31,656 nucleotides of DNA, from assembly GCA_046153875.1 (NCBI GenBank), contig JBJXFE010000017.1, positions 1 through 31,656 on the forward strand. The letters run 5' to 3'. How positions within the stretch are numbered: position 1 is the stretch's first letter; each line of letters opens with the position of its first letter. The DNA is from JBJXFE01 sp046153875 (GTDB lineage: Bacteria > Planctomycetota > Phycisphaerae > Phycisphaerales > UBA1924). Below are positions 13,406 to 20,153 of the stretch, one piece after another. The notes under the pieces were generated by a model. The model saw only the letters and a list, made by a program, of their open reading frames with translations, had not been told where the DNA came from and searched no databases. The translations under genes and the position numbers were made by a program.

Positions 13406-13798
13406 ATGCCCAGCAGCTTCAAATCGCTCAACCTGTTCGGCTCCGGCCCGCACCGCTTCCGCGAGCGGCCGCGCGGCCAGACCCTCCTGGCCGAACGCGA
13501 GGTCACGCCCGACGGGCCGACCAACGGCACGCTCTATCTCGGCCCGCTCGAGCCGACGGTCGAGGTCGTCGGCCGTCTCGTCGCCGACGACGAGGAGGGG
13601 CTCTGGACCCTGCGCGACGCGATCACCGACGAGCTCCTCGATCCGCCCGCGCCCGGCACGCTCGTCGATCAGCACGGGCGCGAGTGGCCTGATATGTCGT
13701 TCGTCCTGTTCGAGCCCGCCGACCACACCGACCGCGGCCGCAAGGTCACGCTCGCGTACCGCGCCGTGTTCATGAACTTCAAGACGTATCCCCAGTGA
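13406..13798 (+). CDS. Phage tail-type hypothetical protein
   Basis: 130 residues from the ATG at 13406, with GGAAGGGA about 9 nt upstream. It starts PSSFKSLNLFGSGPHRF and continues with beta-type sequence (GTLYLGPLEPTVEVVGRLVADDEEGLWTLRDAITDELL; LVDQHGREWPDMSFVLFEP), ending in VTLAYRAVFMNFKTYPQ. The pattern of a short baseplate or tail-fold protein with a 'L-V-D-x-x-G-x-x-W' strand fits small phage structural proteins, but I cannot name a family with certainty. It lies on the same strand and in the same array as the other phage-like genes, and inverted repeats bound it on both sides. Confidence 0.55.
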   Translation: MPSSFKSLNLFGSGPHRFRERPRGQTLLAEREVTPDGPTNGTLYLGPLEPTVEVVGRLVADDEEGLWTLRDAITDELLDPPAPGTLVDQHGREWPDMSFVLFEPADHTDRGRKVTLAYRAVFMNFKTYPQ

Positions 13799-13800
13799 AG

Positions 13801-13912
13801 GAGAAGTGGCGAAGTGACAGAGTGGCAAAGTGAAGACAACCGTTCCGCAAACCGGCCACTTCGACGCCCGCGCACTTTGCCACTCTGCCACATTGCCACT
13901 CAGCCACTTCCG
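13801..13912. repeat. Inverted pair of octamer repeats (AGAGTGGC unit)
   Basis: The left arm is at 13801-13836 (GAAGTGGCGAAGTGACAGAG onward) and the right arm at 13870-13912 (CACTTTGCCACTCTGCCACA onward), its imperfect reverse complement, with about 35 bp between. The same unit forms the arms at 22918 and 23077. Confidence 0.8.
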
Positions 13913-13921
13913 GAGCCCCCC

Positions 13922-14194
13922 ATGCTCACCCCCGACGCCACATCCGCCATCGCCCAGCTCGGCGCCGCCGGCCTCATCGGCCTGATGTGGCTGACCGAGC
14001 GCCGCGCCGCGGCCGCGCGAGAGAAGCAGCTCTCCGACGCCCACGAGCGGATCATGCACGAGCGCACGCACCTGGCCGCGCTCCTCTCGGTCGTCACCGA
14101 CAACACGCGGGCGCTGACGGCCCTGGAAGCGGGCCAGCGCGCCGTCGCGGGCGCGATCGAGCGCATCGGCGGGACCCCGCCGCCGGCGCGGTAG
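13922..14194 (+). CDS. Holin-like small membrane protein with coiled coil
   Basis: 90 residues from the ATG at 13922. One membrane segment (AIAQLGAAGLIGLMWLTE, about residues 8-25) is followed by a charged helix with coiled-coil character (RRAAAAREKQLSDAHERIMHERTHLAALLSVVTDNTRALTALEAG). This architecture matches XhlA-type or holin-accessory proteins of phages, and the gene closes the phage-like run, where lysis genes are often found. No endolysin is seen next to it. The TAG stop overlaps the putative -10 of the following gene. The holin call is inferred from layout and position only. Confidence 0.55.
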   Translation: MLTPDATSAIAQLGAAGLIGLMWLTERRAAAAREKQLSDAHERIMHERTHLAALLSVVTDNTRALTALEAGQRAVAGAIERIGGTPPPAR

Positions 14195-14197
14195 ACT
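14192..14197 (+). promoter_or_regulatory. Putative -10 (TAGACT) before the 14227 gene
   Basis: TAGACT overlaps the stop codon of the holin-like gene. Transcription would begin about 20-25 nt before the ATG at 14227, which has an AGGAG ribosome binding site. The same hexamer lies upstream of the large amidohydrolase gene (26753-26748 on the minus strand). Confidence 0.35.
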
Positions 14198-14226
14198 CGG
14201 TGCGTTCTGAAAGGGCAGGAGCGCCC

Positions 14227-14757
14227 ATGCCCGACGACACTCTCAATCCCGGCTCCCGGACGCCGAGCCTGAGCGAGTCCGCGAGCGAAGGCTCGGATGC
14301 CCTGATCCGACGGGCCCGGACGCAGAAGCGAAGACGCGCGATGGCGTGGCTTGCGCTGGTCATCATCGTCGCGGCGCACACCGGGTGCGCGACGAGCACC
14401 GTCGGTAACGGCATCGGGTGGTGGACGAGGACTGGTCAGTACGTCGGCATCGGAGCATGCCAAGTGTTGGTCGGTTGGACACAAGTCGGACTCCCGGGCT
14501 GGAACAAGTACACGACGAGTGAGCCGGTGCGGTGGTGGTTCGACGGGCGGTTCTCGGGCTCGGGATGGTTCATCGGCGCACCGCTGTGGTTCACCTGCAT
14601 CGTGTGCTCCATCGTGCCCGCGGTGGTTCTCATGCGGTCCCGTGCCGGTGCACTACTGGCAATGTGCGCAGGCTGCGGCTACGACCTCGCCGGCAACACC
14701 ACCGGCATCTGCCCCGAGTGCGGCACCGCCCGCCCGCGCACGGAGCCGGTCGCATGA
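14227..14757 (+). CDS. Zinc-ribbon membrane protein, paralog 3
   Basis: 176 residues from the ATG at 14227 with AGGAG 6-7 nt upstream. The first 38 residues are polar; codons for residues about 11-23 (SRTPSLSESASEG) fall in a 40-bp DNA repeat that recurs inverted at 21582-21621, so this N-terminus may be repeat-derived. Then come a membrane segment (MAWLALVIIVAAHTGCATS), about 70 residues of Trp/Gly-rich extracytoplasmic sequence, a second membrane segment (LWFTCIVCSIVPAVVLM) and a C-terminal zinc ribbon, CAGCGYDLAGNTTGICPECG. The stop overlaps the start of the next paralog (ATGA), so the pair is an operon. Function unknown. Confidence 0.7.
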   Translation: MPDDTLNPGSRTPSLSESASEGSDALIRRARTQKRRRAMAWLALVIIVAAHTGCATSTVGNGIGWWTRTGQYVGIGACQVLVGWTQVGLPGWNKYTTSEPVRWWFDGRFSGSGWFIGAPLWFTCIVCSIVPAVVLMRSRAGALLAMCAGCGYDLAGNTTGICPECGTARPRTEPVA

Positions 14758-15197
14758 CCACCCGCCGCCGCATCCTGATGCACACGAGCCTCGGCGCGGG
14801 GATCATCGTGACGCTCGCGACGTGGATCAGCATCCGCTGGCACGCCGTCTACGTTCACCACCGCATCATGTGCGGGATCACATACGGGCAACTATCAATC
14901 TCATGGGTTCCGCCAAACAATGCCGTGCAGCCTCATTGGATCGTCGGACCGCATCCCGACCTGTTCCGATGGTGGCCGTTCTGGATCGTGAATCAGTACT
15001 CCGGTGATATCGGCCTGCCGCTCTGGCCGATCGCCGTGGGGTTGTTGTACCTGCCGATCGCGATCTGGCTTATCGATCGCCGTGCGCGGCGTGCAGGCAC
15101 CCGATGCTCCTGTGGCTACGACCTCACCGGCAACACGACCGGTGTCTGCCCGGAATGCGGCGAGGCCGTGATCGCAGAAAAGCGCACGCCCGACTGA
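14754..15197 (+). CDS. Zinc-ribbon membrane protein, paralog 4
   Basis: 147 residues; the ATG at 14754 overlaps the upstream TGA, indicating translational coupling. Membrane segment about residues 10-27 (HTSLGAGIIVTLATWISI), a short Trp-rich middle (GPHPDLFRWWPFWIVNQYSGDIG), a second membrane segment (LPLWPIAVGLLYLPIAIWLI), then RRARRAGTRCSCGYDLTGNTTGVCPECG. The zinc ribbon has C-x-C rather than C-x2-C at its first half, unlike the other copies. The NTTG turn is shared with paralog 3, so these two form a sub-branch distinct from the 5849/6601 pair. Unknown function. Confidence 0.7.
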   Translation: MTTRRRILMHTSLGAGIIVTLATWISIRWHAVYVHHRIMCGITYGQLSISWVPPNNAVQPHWIVGPHPDLFRWWPFWIVNQYSGDIGLPLWPIAVGLLYLPIAIWLIDRRARRAGTRCSCGYDLTGNTTGVCPECGEAVIAEKRTPD

Positions 15198-15261
15198 ACC
15201 GATGCACCTCCGGCGCGCTTCACGATAGAGCGTGCCATGCGGCCGCTTCCGGGAGACCGCC

Positions 15262-15633
15262 ATGCGTGTGTGCTTTCTCGCCCCGTTGATCCCGCTCCTC
15301 GTTCTCGCCGGCTGCTCCATCGGGCCGCGTGAGTACCGCTACGACATCGACCTCATCAACCGCACCGATCGCCCGGTCACGGTGGAGCTCCTGCGGGCTC
15401 AGGGGCACACCCTCGGCAAGGTCCGTGTCGATCTGGCAGCGGGCGGCGCCTATGTCAGCAGCTACACCACCCACGGCACCGAGTACCTCGAGGCCCGCGT
15501 GCAATTCCTGTACGATGCCGAACCGGATCGATACTACTTGCGCGAACTGGGAGACGGCCTCACCCAACGCGACATCGTCATCGAGAAGGGCGCTCCGGCG
15601 CTGGTGCGGCGATACGACCCCGGCGAGGGGTGA
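15262..15633 (+). CDS. Putative lipoprotein
   Basis: 123 residues from the ATG at 15262, with GGGAG about 7 nt upstream; the GTG-type upstream start at 15232 would spoil the signal peptide. The N-terminus MRVCFLAPLIPLLVLAGCSIG is a bacterial lipoprotein signal with lipobox LAGC, so Cys about 18 would be lipidated. The mature part is mostly beta (RYDIDLINRTDRPVTVELL; KVRVDLAAGGAYVSSYTT; EYLEARVQFLYD; DIVIEKGAPALVRRY), like a small immunoglobulin-type domain. No family recognised. It would be anchored on the outside of the cytoplasmic membrane or in the outer membrane. Confidence 0.7.
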   Translation: MRVCFLAPLIPLLVLAGCSIGPREYRYDIDLINRTDRPVTVELLRAQGHTLGKVRVDLAAGGAYVSSYTTHGTEYLEARVQFLYDAEPDRYYLRELGDGLTQRDIVIEKGAPALVRRYDPGEG

Positions 15634-15711
15634 CCGCATGAGACCGCATGTGTGCGGCGGCCCGCATGATTCCCGGTCATCGAAAGAAAGCCAGCCGCCC
15701 TACGCTCTCCC

Positions 15712-15948
15712 ATGGCCGCGGGTCCGCGCAAGTCCATTATGCGATCACTCGGCGAGTTCTTCGGGCACGTCGCGCACGGGTTCAAGTCCGACGTCCGCCG
15801 CGATCGCCAGGTCGTGCGGCACGAGACCGAAGAGCGGTCCGCCGACACGCCCGATGGGAGCAAGCTCGTGCTGCGGCGCACGACCATCGAAGAAGTCGAG
15901 GTCCGGCACCCCCCCGCACACGACGCCCGGCGCGACGCCGGCGCGTGA
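15712..15948 (+). CDS. Small basic hypothetical protein
   Basis: 78 residues from the ATG at 15712. TACGCT lies 5 nt before the start, as in the short-leader promoter candidates elsewhere, and no Shine-Dalgarno sequence is visible. The sequence is helical and charged (SIMRSLGEFFGHVAHGFKSDV, then RRDRQVVRHETEERS and a beta-like KLVLRRTTIEEVEVRHP). The N-terminal helix is amphipathic. No domain recognised. Codon use matches neighbouring genes, which supports it being real. Confidence 0.55.
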   Translation: MAAGPRKSIMRSLGEFFGHVAHGFKSDVRRDRQVVRHETEERSADTPDGSKLVLRRTTIEEVEVRHPPAHDARRDAGA

Positions 15949-16096
15949 GCCACGCAGACCCTGCGCGGCGGCACGGGGCCGGGTCGGGTTGAGCGCCGCG
16001 TCACCATCCACGTTTCGCCGTTCCTTAGCGCCATCCGCGCGCACGAACCGCTCCGCTCGGGCAGGCTTACGCCATCAACCCTTCGGAGGGACACAG

Positions 16097-16624
16097 ATGA
16101 GCCGAGCGAGCACGGGCGGCAAGGCGGGACGCATGGAGATCGGCGCGGCCCTCGCGCGATCATCGTCGAGCCGCGAGCGCGGCACGGCGCCGCGCGAGGT
16201 GACGACCCGGGGCGGGAGTTCATCCCGCGGCGGCGATGCATCACGCAGCAGCCGGAGTTCGGCGCCCAAGAGCGGCGGTTCAACCGGTCTGCGCGACTTG
16301 CCGCCGCGGACGAAGGGGCTGCTCGGCGCACTGGCCGCGGCCGCGATCCTTGGGGGCGTGTACTACGGCTGGGGCATGGTGTTCGACGGCGCGGGCGGAC
16401 CGGCGCTCGTGGATACGACCGAGGCATCGCTGAACGATGAGATGACGCGGCTGCGCTCGATGGACGTGGCCGAGCTGAAGAAGGAGCGCAAGCGCCGGGC
16501 CGACGCGCTCGAGGCGGTGATGCGGCAGCCCACGCCGCCCCCGGAACAGCTCGCCGAGGCCCGCGAGGCCGCGCGGCGGGCGACGGTGGCGCTGCACGAG
16601 AAGGAACCCGGCTCGGATCGCTGA
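16097..16624 (+). CDS. Single-pass membrane protein with low-complexity N-terminus
   Basis: 175 residues from the ATG at 16097 with GGAGG 8 nt upstream. The first 70 residues are Ser/Arg/Gly-rich and probably disordered in the cytoplasm. A membrane helix follows (GLLGALAAAAILGGVYYGWGMVF, about 74-97), and the C-terminal 70 residues are a charged, probably coiled-coil helix (EMTRLRSMDVAELKKERKRRADALEAVMRQ; EQLAEAREAARRATVALHEKE). No known domain. The layout of disordered basic tail, helix and coiled coil suggests a scaffold or envelope tether, but nothing fixes a function. It ends in a converging arrangement with the HAD gene. Confidence 0.7.
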   Translation: MSRASTGGKAGRMEIGAALARSSSSRERGTAPREVTTRGGSSSRGGDASRSSRSSAPKSGGSTGLRDLPPRTKGLLGALAAAAILGGVYYGWGMVFDGAGGPALVDTTEASLNDEMTRLRSMDVAELKKERKRRADALEAVMRQPTPPPEQLAEAREAARRATVALHEKEPGSDR

Positions 16625-16644
16625 GCGTCGGTCTACCCACCCTT

Positions 16645-16669
16645 GTGGCACGGGCGTCCCGCCTGTGCC
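16645..16669. repeat. Hairpin repeat between convergent genes
   Basis: GGCAC (16647-16651) and GTGCC (16665-16669) bracket GGG/CCC, giving an imperfect hairpin in the 78-bp gap between two convergent genes. The GTGGCAC start resembles the termini of the 109-bp repeat. It may be a two-way terminator. Confidence 0.45.
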
Positions 16670-16702
16670 TACGGGTTCTTCGTTCGGCTCCATTCCACGT
16701 GT

Positions 16703-17314
16703 TCAGGCGTGGCCATCCGCGCTCAGGATGTGCGCCGCCGCGGCGCCCACATCCGCGAATGGCAACCCCTCGCCGATCCGCAGGCAGCGCTCGGCACTGA
16801 TGCCGGCCGCGATGCCCGCTTCCACGTCACGCGGCGCATCGCCGACCATCCATGAGCGGGCCAGGTCCACGCCGAACTCGCGGGCGGCGGTGGTGATCAT
16901 CCCCGCCCGCGGCTTGCGCCAGTCGTGATCGGCGATGAACCGCGGCACCACACCGGTCTTTATGAACGGCGAGTAGTAGGCGGCGTCAAAGCGGACGGGC
17001 GGCCCGGTGTTGCCGCCCCCCGCTCCGTCGCCGACCCGAGCATGTCCGAAATCGTCGCCGAAGACCTCGCGGAAGCGGTCGTTGACGGCCTCGATCGTCT
17101 CGGGCGGGCAGAGGTTCTCCGCGACGCCGGCCTGGTTCGTGACCACGATGAGCAGATACCCGGCCGTGCGCAGCCGGGCGCACGCCGCCCTCGCCCCCGG
17201 CAGCGCCCGCACAAGAGCCGGGTCGAGCAGGTCGCCCGGATGGGCCGTGTGCGCGGTGACCCGGTTGTTCTCGATGAGCGTGTCGTCACGGTCCAGAAAC
17301 ACGGCGCGGTGCAC
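16703..17314 (-). CDS. HAD-IIIA phosphatase, GmhB-like (heptose bisphosphate phosphatase family)
   Basis: About 203 residues from a GTG at 17314 (HRAVFLDRDDTLI); longer frames would run into the divergent gene at 17405. HAD motifs are all present: DRDDT (nucleophile and acid Asp, residues about 8-12), the threonine of VVTNQAG (about 65-71), KPRAGM for the motif III lysine, and MVGDAPRDVEAG for the acidic motif. The N-x-x-G and YYSPF surroundings are those of D-glycero-D-manno-heptose-1,7-bisphosphate 7-phosphatase. The zinc-binding loop of classical GmhB, with its Cys/His cluster before RKP, is absent: the segment reads YYSPFIKTGVVPRFIADHDW. It could act on heptose or histidinol phosphates or another sugar phosphate. 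Confidence 0.75.
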   Translation of the reverse strand: MHRAVFLDRDDTLIENNRVTAHTAHPGDLLDPALVRALPGARAACARLRTAGYLLIVVTNQAGVAENLCPPETIEAVNDRFREVFGDDFGHARVGDGAGGGNTGPPVRFDAAYYSPFIKTGVVPRFIADHDWRKPRAGMITTAAREFGVDLARSWMVGDAPRDVEAGIAAGISAERCLRIGEGLPFADVGAAAAHILSADGHA

Positions 17315-17392
17315 CCCGGAGGGTACGCGCGGCCCGCCGGATTGGATCGCAATTCCCGCTGTTTCGCGCGCTCGGTCCGGTGCCTTTTCGCG

Positions 17393-17398
17393 TAGATT
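17393..17398 (+). promoter_or_regulatory. Putative -10 (TAGATT) 6 nt before the 17405 start
   Basis: TAGATT, then GACGTG and the ATG at 17405. The short distance would give a leaderless mRNA. There is no Shine-Dalgarno sequence upstream of the ATG. Confidence 0.35.
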
Positions 17399-17404
17399 GA
17401 CGTG

Positions 17405-18853
17405 ATGGCCGCGGGCGGAACCTACGACTGGGTGTTCACGCTGCTCGGCGGGTTGCTGGCCGCGGCGGGGCTGGCTCTCGGCACATGGGCGCTCTTCGGG
17501 GATCGCGCCAGGCGCCGCGGCGTCGTCCGCCGGCGCTGCTCCAAGTGCTGGTACGACATGGCGGGAGCGCCGCGTCTGATCTGCCCCGAGTGCGGGCAGG
17601 CGATCAAGGGCGAAAAGGCGCTGCTCCGAACCCGCCGACGATGGGGGCGAGCCGCCGCCGCCTTCGTCGCGCTCGTCGCGGGCGCCGTGACCGCGGCTGT
17701 GCCGGGGTATCGCGACGGGGGCTGGATCGGCCTGATCCCCACGACGGTGCTCGTGATGATCGCGCCGGCGGATGATCCGATCGCAAGCCCGTGGGGAGGG
17801 CTCGTGGGCGTGCCGCGCCTGGTCAATGGTGTGCTCACGGGCGTTGGGCCCGTCGGCGGGGCCCCGGTCCAGGCTTCGTGGGATACCCGTTGCTGCGCAG
17901 CAGTCTGGGAGCGGCTGCTCGCGGGCCGCATGTTCAACTGGCAGGCACGGGTCTACCTCAACCGCATCGCGCGACGACACCGCGTGGCGGGCCCGTGGAA
18001 GGTCGAGTACGTGGACCGATGGCCCGCCGACGAGCCGCTGCGCATCGCGATCGGGCCGTCACCCGGTTTCTGGGCCCTCGCCGCGGCGTGCAACTCCGAA
18101 TGGTGGATCGGCGGCGATCGAAACGCGGTTGCAGACCTCTTTCCCGGGCCCACCCAGCGGACCGTGCTGGCGTGGCCCTCGGTTCCTTCGCGCACCCGCA
18201 CGCGGTTAAACTTCCGAATGACAAACGCCGGCGTTACCGTGTACTCCGGGAGCTTCCCGCTATCCGTTGAGCGGGTGCCCGACCGCGTGTCCATGCTGAA
18301 GCCCGTGGACTCCCCCGATTCGAATGCTGCCGTTCGCGAGGCGCTCGACCCGGAACTGGCTCGGGACACGGACGGCGCCGTGGTCGTGGTCGTCAACGAT
18401 CGCTCGCGGCTTCCCGCGTGGAGCCGTGCGGACATGCTCCTGATGTTCGGCATCGAGATTGTGGTCCGCGGCGAGGTCGTGGGCCGCGCCGCGGGATGGG
18501 CCGACCCGCGCCAGCCCGTCTGGAAGAACTGGCAGGCGCTCCCGATCATGTGGGAGCCCGGCGGCCTTGAGCGGCTCCTTTCCGCCCATCCACCGGTGGC
18601 GGCACACGCGGGCGGAACCGCTGCGGTTCCCCCCGCACCCGGCGTTGAGATCCGCGTCCGCGGAGACGCCGTGGCGGCCGCGGACTGGCTCTTCGAGAAC
18701 GCCGTGCACACCTGCTCGAACAACCGGTGCTGGACGGGCATGTTCACGACGCCGGCACGCTGGGGCCCTCCCGCCCGTCCGCCGCCGCCGAAGTACGAGC
18801 CCGAGGGGTCTGCCGCCGGAGATCGGGCGGGCACCGTCGTCACGCCACCGTGA
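17405..18853 (+). CDS. Large zinc-ribbon membrane protein, paralog 5
   Basis: 482 residues from the ATG at 17405 (a GTG one codon earlier is also possible). An N-terminal membrane segment (about 8-28) is followed by a zinc ribbon near residues 46-64 (CSKCWYDMAGAPRLICPECG), an Arg-rich stretch, one or two further membrane segments (AAAAFVALVAGAVTAAVPG; IGLIPTTVLVMI) and a 340-residue extracytoplasmic part. Here the zinc ribbon is N-terminal, unlike the four smaller paralogs. The large domain shares pieces with the gene at 20154 ('RVRGD', 'G-E-V-V-G-x-A', conserved Trp motifs), so the two are diverged duplicates. Its last 14 bp overlap the end of fbaB. Function unknown. Confidence 0.75.
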   Translation: MAAGGTYDWVFTLLGGLLAAAGLALGTWALFGDRARRRGVVRRRCSKCWYDMAGAPRLICPECGQAIKGEKALLRTRRRWGRAAAAFVALVAGAVTAAVPGYRDGGWIGLIPTTVLVMIAPADDPIASPWGGLVGVPRLVNGVLTGVGPVGGAPVQASWDTRCCAAVWERLLAGRMFNWQARVYLNRIARRHRVAGPWKVEYVDRWPADEPLRIAIGPSPGFWALAAACNSEWWIGGDRNAVADLFPGPTQRTVLAWPSVPSRTRTRLNFRMTNAGVTVYSGSFPLSVERVPDRVSMLKPVDSPDSNAAVREALDPELARDTDGAVVVVVNDRSRLPAWSRADMLLMFGIEIVVRGEVVGRAAGWADPRQPVWKNWQALPIMWEPGGLERLLSAHPPVAAHAGGTAAVPPAPGVEIRVRGDAVAAADWLFENAVHTCSNNRCWTGMFTTPARWGPPARPPPPKYEPEGSAAGDRAGTVVTPP

Positions 18854-19964
18854 TGCTCTTGTCCAGGTACACATCCTGCACCGCGTTCAGCAGCGCCACG
18901 CCCTCTTTGAGCGGTTTCTGGAACGCCTTGCGCCCGCTGATCAGGCCCATACCCCCGGCGCGCTTGTTGATGACCGCGGTCGTGACGGCCTCGGCCACGT
19001 CGCCCGCGCCCTTGCTCTCGCCGCCGCTGTTGATCAGCGGGATGCGCCCCATGTAGTTGTTGATCACCTGGTAGCGGCACAGGTCGATGGGGTGCCCGCC
19101 CTTGCCCGCCTCGTCGCTCCCCGCCAGGGCGGTGTACACCCGTTTGTCCCACTTGCCGTAGCTCGACCCGCCGGTGTTCAGGGCCGCGTACCCGCCGTTG
19201 TTCGTGGGCAGCTTCTGCTTGATGATGTCGGCCTTGATCGTCGCGCCCAGGTGGTTGGCCTGCCCCGAGAGGTCCGCCGACGCGTGGAAGTCCGTCGACT
19301 TGCCGTCCGGGTTCTTCACCTTGAAGGCCGCGTTGCGCGTGTAGCACCAGAGCACGGTGACGAGCCCGAGGCTATGGGCCTCCTCGAACATGTCGGAGAC
19401 GTACGCGATCTCGTCGCGGGCCGAGTCGTTGCCGAAGTAGATCGTCGCGCCGACCGCCACCGCGCCCATTTCCCAGCACTGGCGGACCGAACCGAAGTAG
19501 CTCTGTCGATGGACATTGGGGTACGTGAGCATCTCGCTGTGGTTGAACTTCGCCAGGAACGGGATCTTGTGGGCGTACTTGCGCGCGACGATGCCCAGCA
19601 CGCCGATCGTGCTCGCGACCGCGTTGCACCCGCCCTCGATCGCGAGCTTCACGATGTTCTCGGGGTCGAAGTACGCCGGCTCGGGGGCGAAGCTCGCGCC
19701 CGCCGAGTGCTCGACGCCCTGGTCCACGGGCAGGATGGAGACGAACCCGGTCCCCGCGAGCCGCCCGGTGTTGATGATCGTCTGGAAGTTCCGCAGCACC
19801 GCGACCGGCCGGTCGGAGAACATCATCACCCGGTCCACGAAGTCCGGCCCGGGCAGGGCGATCGCCGCCTTGCTGACCGTCTTGGACTCGTGCTTGAGGA
19901 GTTTGTCGGCCTCGGGGCCGAGGAGAGAACGGATATCCGTGGTCGGCGCGGCGGCGGTGAACAT
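18840..19964 (-). CDS. fbaB: Fructose-bisphosphate aldolase, class I (DhnA/FbaB type)
   Basis: 374 residues from the ATG at 19964 with GGGGA 7-8 nt upstream; the extra 44 in-frame residues before it are low-complexity and rejected. It converts fructose 1,6-bisphosphate to dihydroxyacetone phosphate and glyceraldehyde 3-phosphate in the cytosol. The sequence follows E. coli FbaB closely along its whole length: PGPDFVDRVMMFSDRPVAVLRN, NTGRLAGTGFVSILPVDQGVEHSAGASF, KFNHSEMLTYPN, GAVAVGATIYFG, and SADLSGQANHLGATIKADIIKQK. The Schiff-base lysine is in the IIKQK segment (first Lys about residue 249). INSGGESKG binds phosphate, and the end is VINKRAGGMGLISGRKAFQKPL. The phosphofructokinase of the same pathway lies about 10 kb away. 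Confidence 0.97.
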   Translation of the reverse strand: MFTAAAPTTDIRSLLGPEADKLLKHESKTVSKAAIALPGPDFVDRVMMFSDRPVAVLRNFQTIINTGRLAGTGFVSILPVDQGVEHSAGASFAPEPAYFDPENIVKLAIEGGCNAVASTIGVLGIVARKYAHKIPFLAKFNHSEMLTYPNVHRQSYFGSVRQCWEMGAVAVGATIYFGNDSARDEIAYVSDMFEEAHSLGLVTVLWCYTRNAAFKVKNPDGKSTDFHASADLSGQANHLGATIKADIIKQKLPTNNGGYAALNTGGSSYGKWDKRVYTALAGSDEAGKGGHPIDLCRYQVINNYMGRIPLINSGGESKGAGDVAEAVTTAVINKRAGGMGLISGRKAFQKPLKEGVALLNAVQDVYLDKSITVA

Positions 19965-20118
19965 GCGGCAATCCCCGTGCGGAGGGTGAAACGAGGGCAA
20001 TAGTACGCGCGCGGGCCCCGGGGCCGGGGTAGACGGTTCGCCGTGAGTCCGTGCGCGTCGGGGCCGGCGCATCGGATCAAGTCCTAGTGATTTCAAGCAT
20101 TTGTGAGGGATCGTCTGT

Positions 20119-20124
20119 TACAAT
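20119..20124 (+). promoter_or_regulatory. Putative -10 (TACAAT) of the 20154 gene
   Basis: TACAAT about 30 nt before the ATG at 20154. The same hexamer occurs in both copies of the long direct repeat (7376 and 9038). No -35 box of good quality at 16-18 bp spacing. It supports the ATG at 20154 over the GTG at 20103. Confidence 0.35.
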
Positions 20125-20153
20125 CGACGGCCGTGCTGGATCGCCTCGTCTTC

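Noticed and set aside
17315..17980. Extension of the HAD phosphatase by over 200 residues
   Set aside because: It would overlap the divergent zinc-ribbon gene and is low-complexity; HAD motif I begins a few codons after the GTG at 17314.
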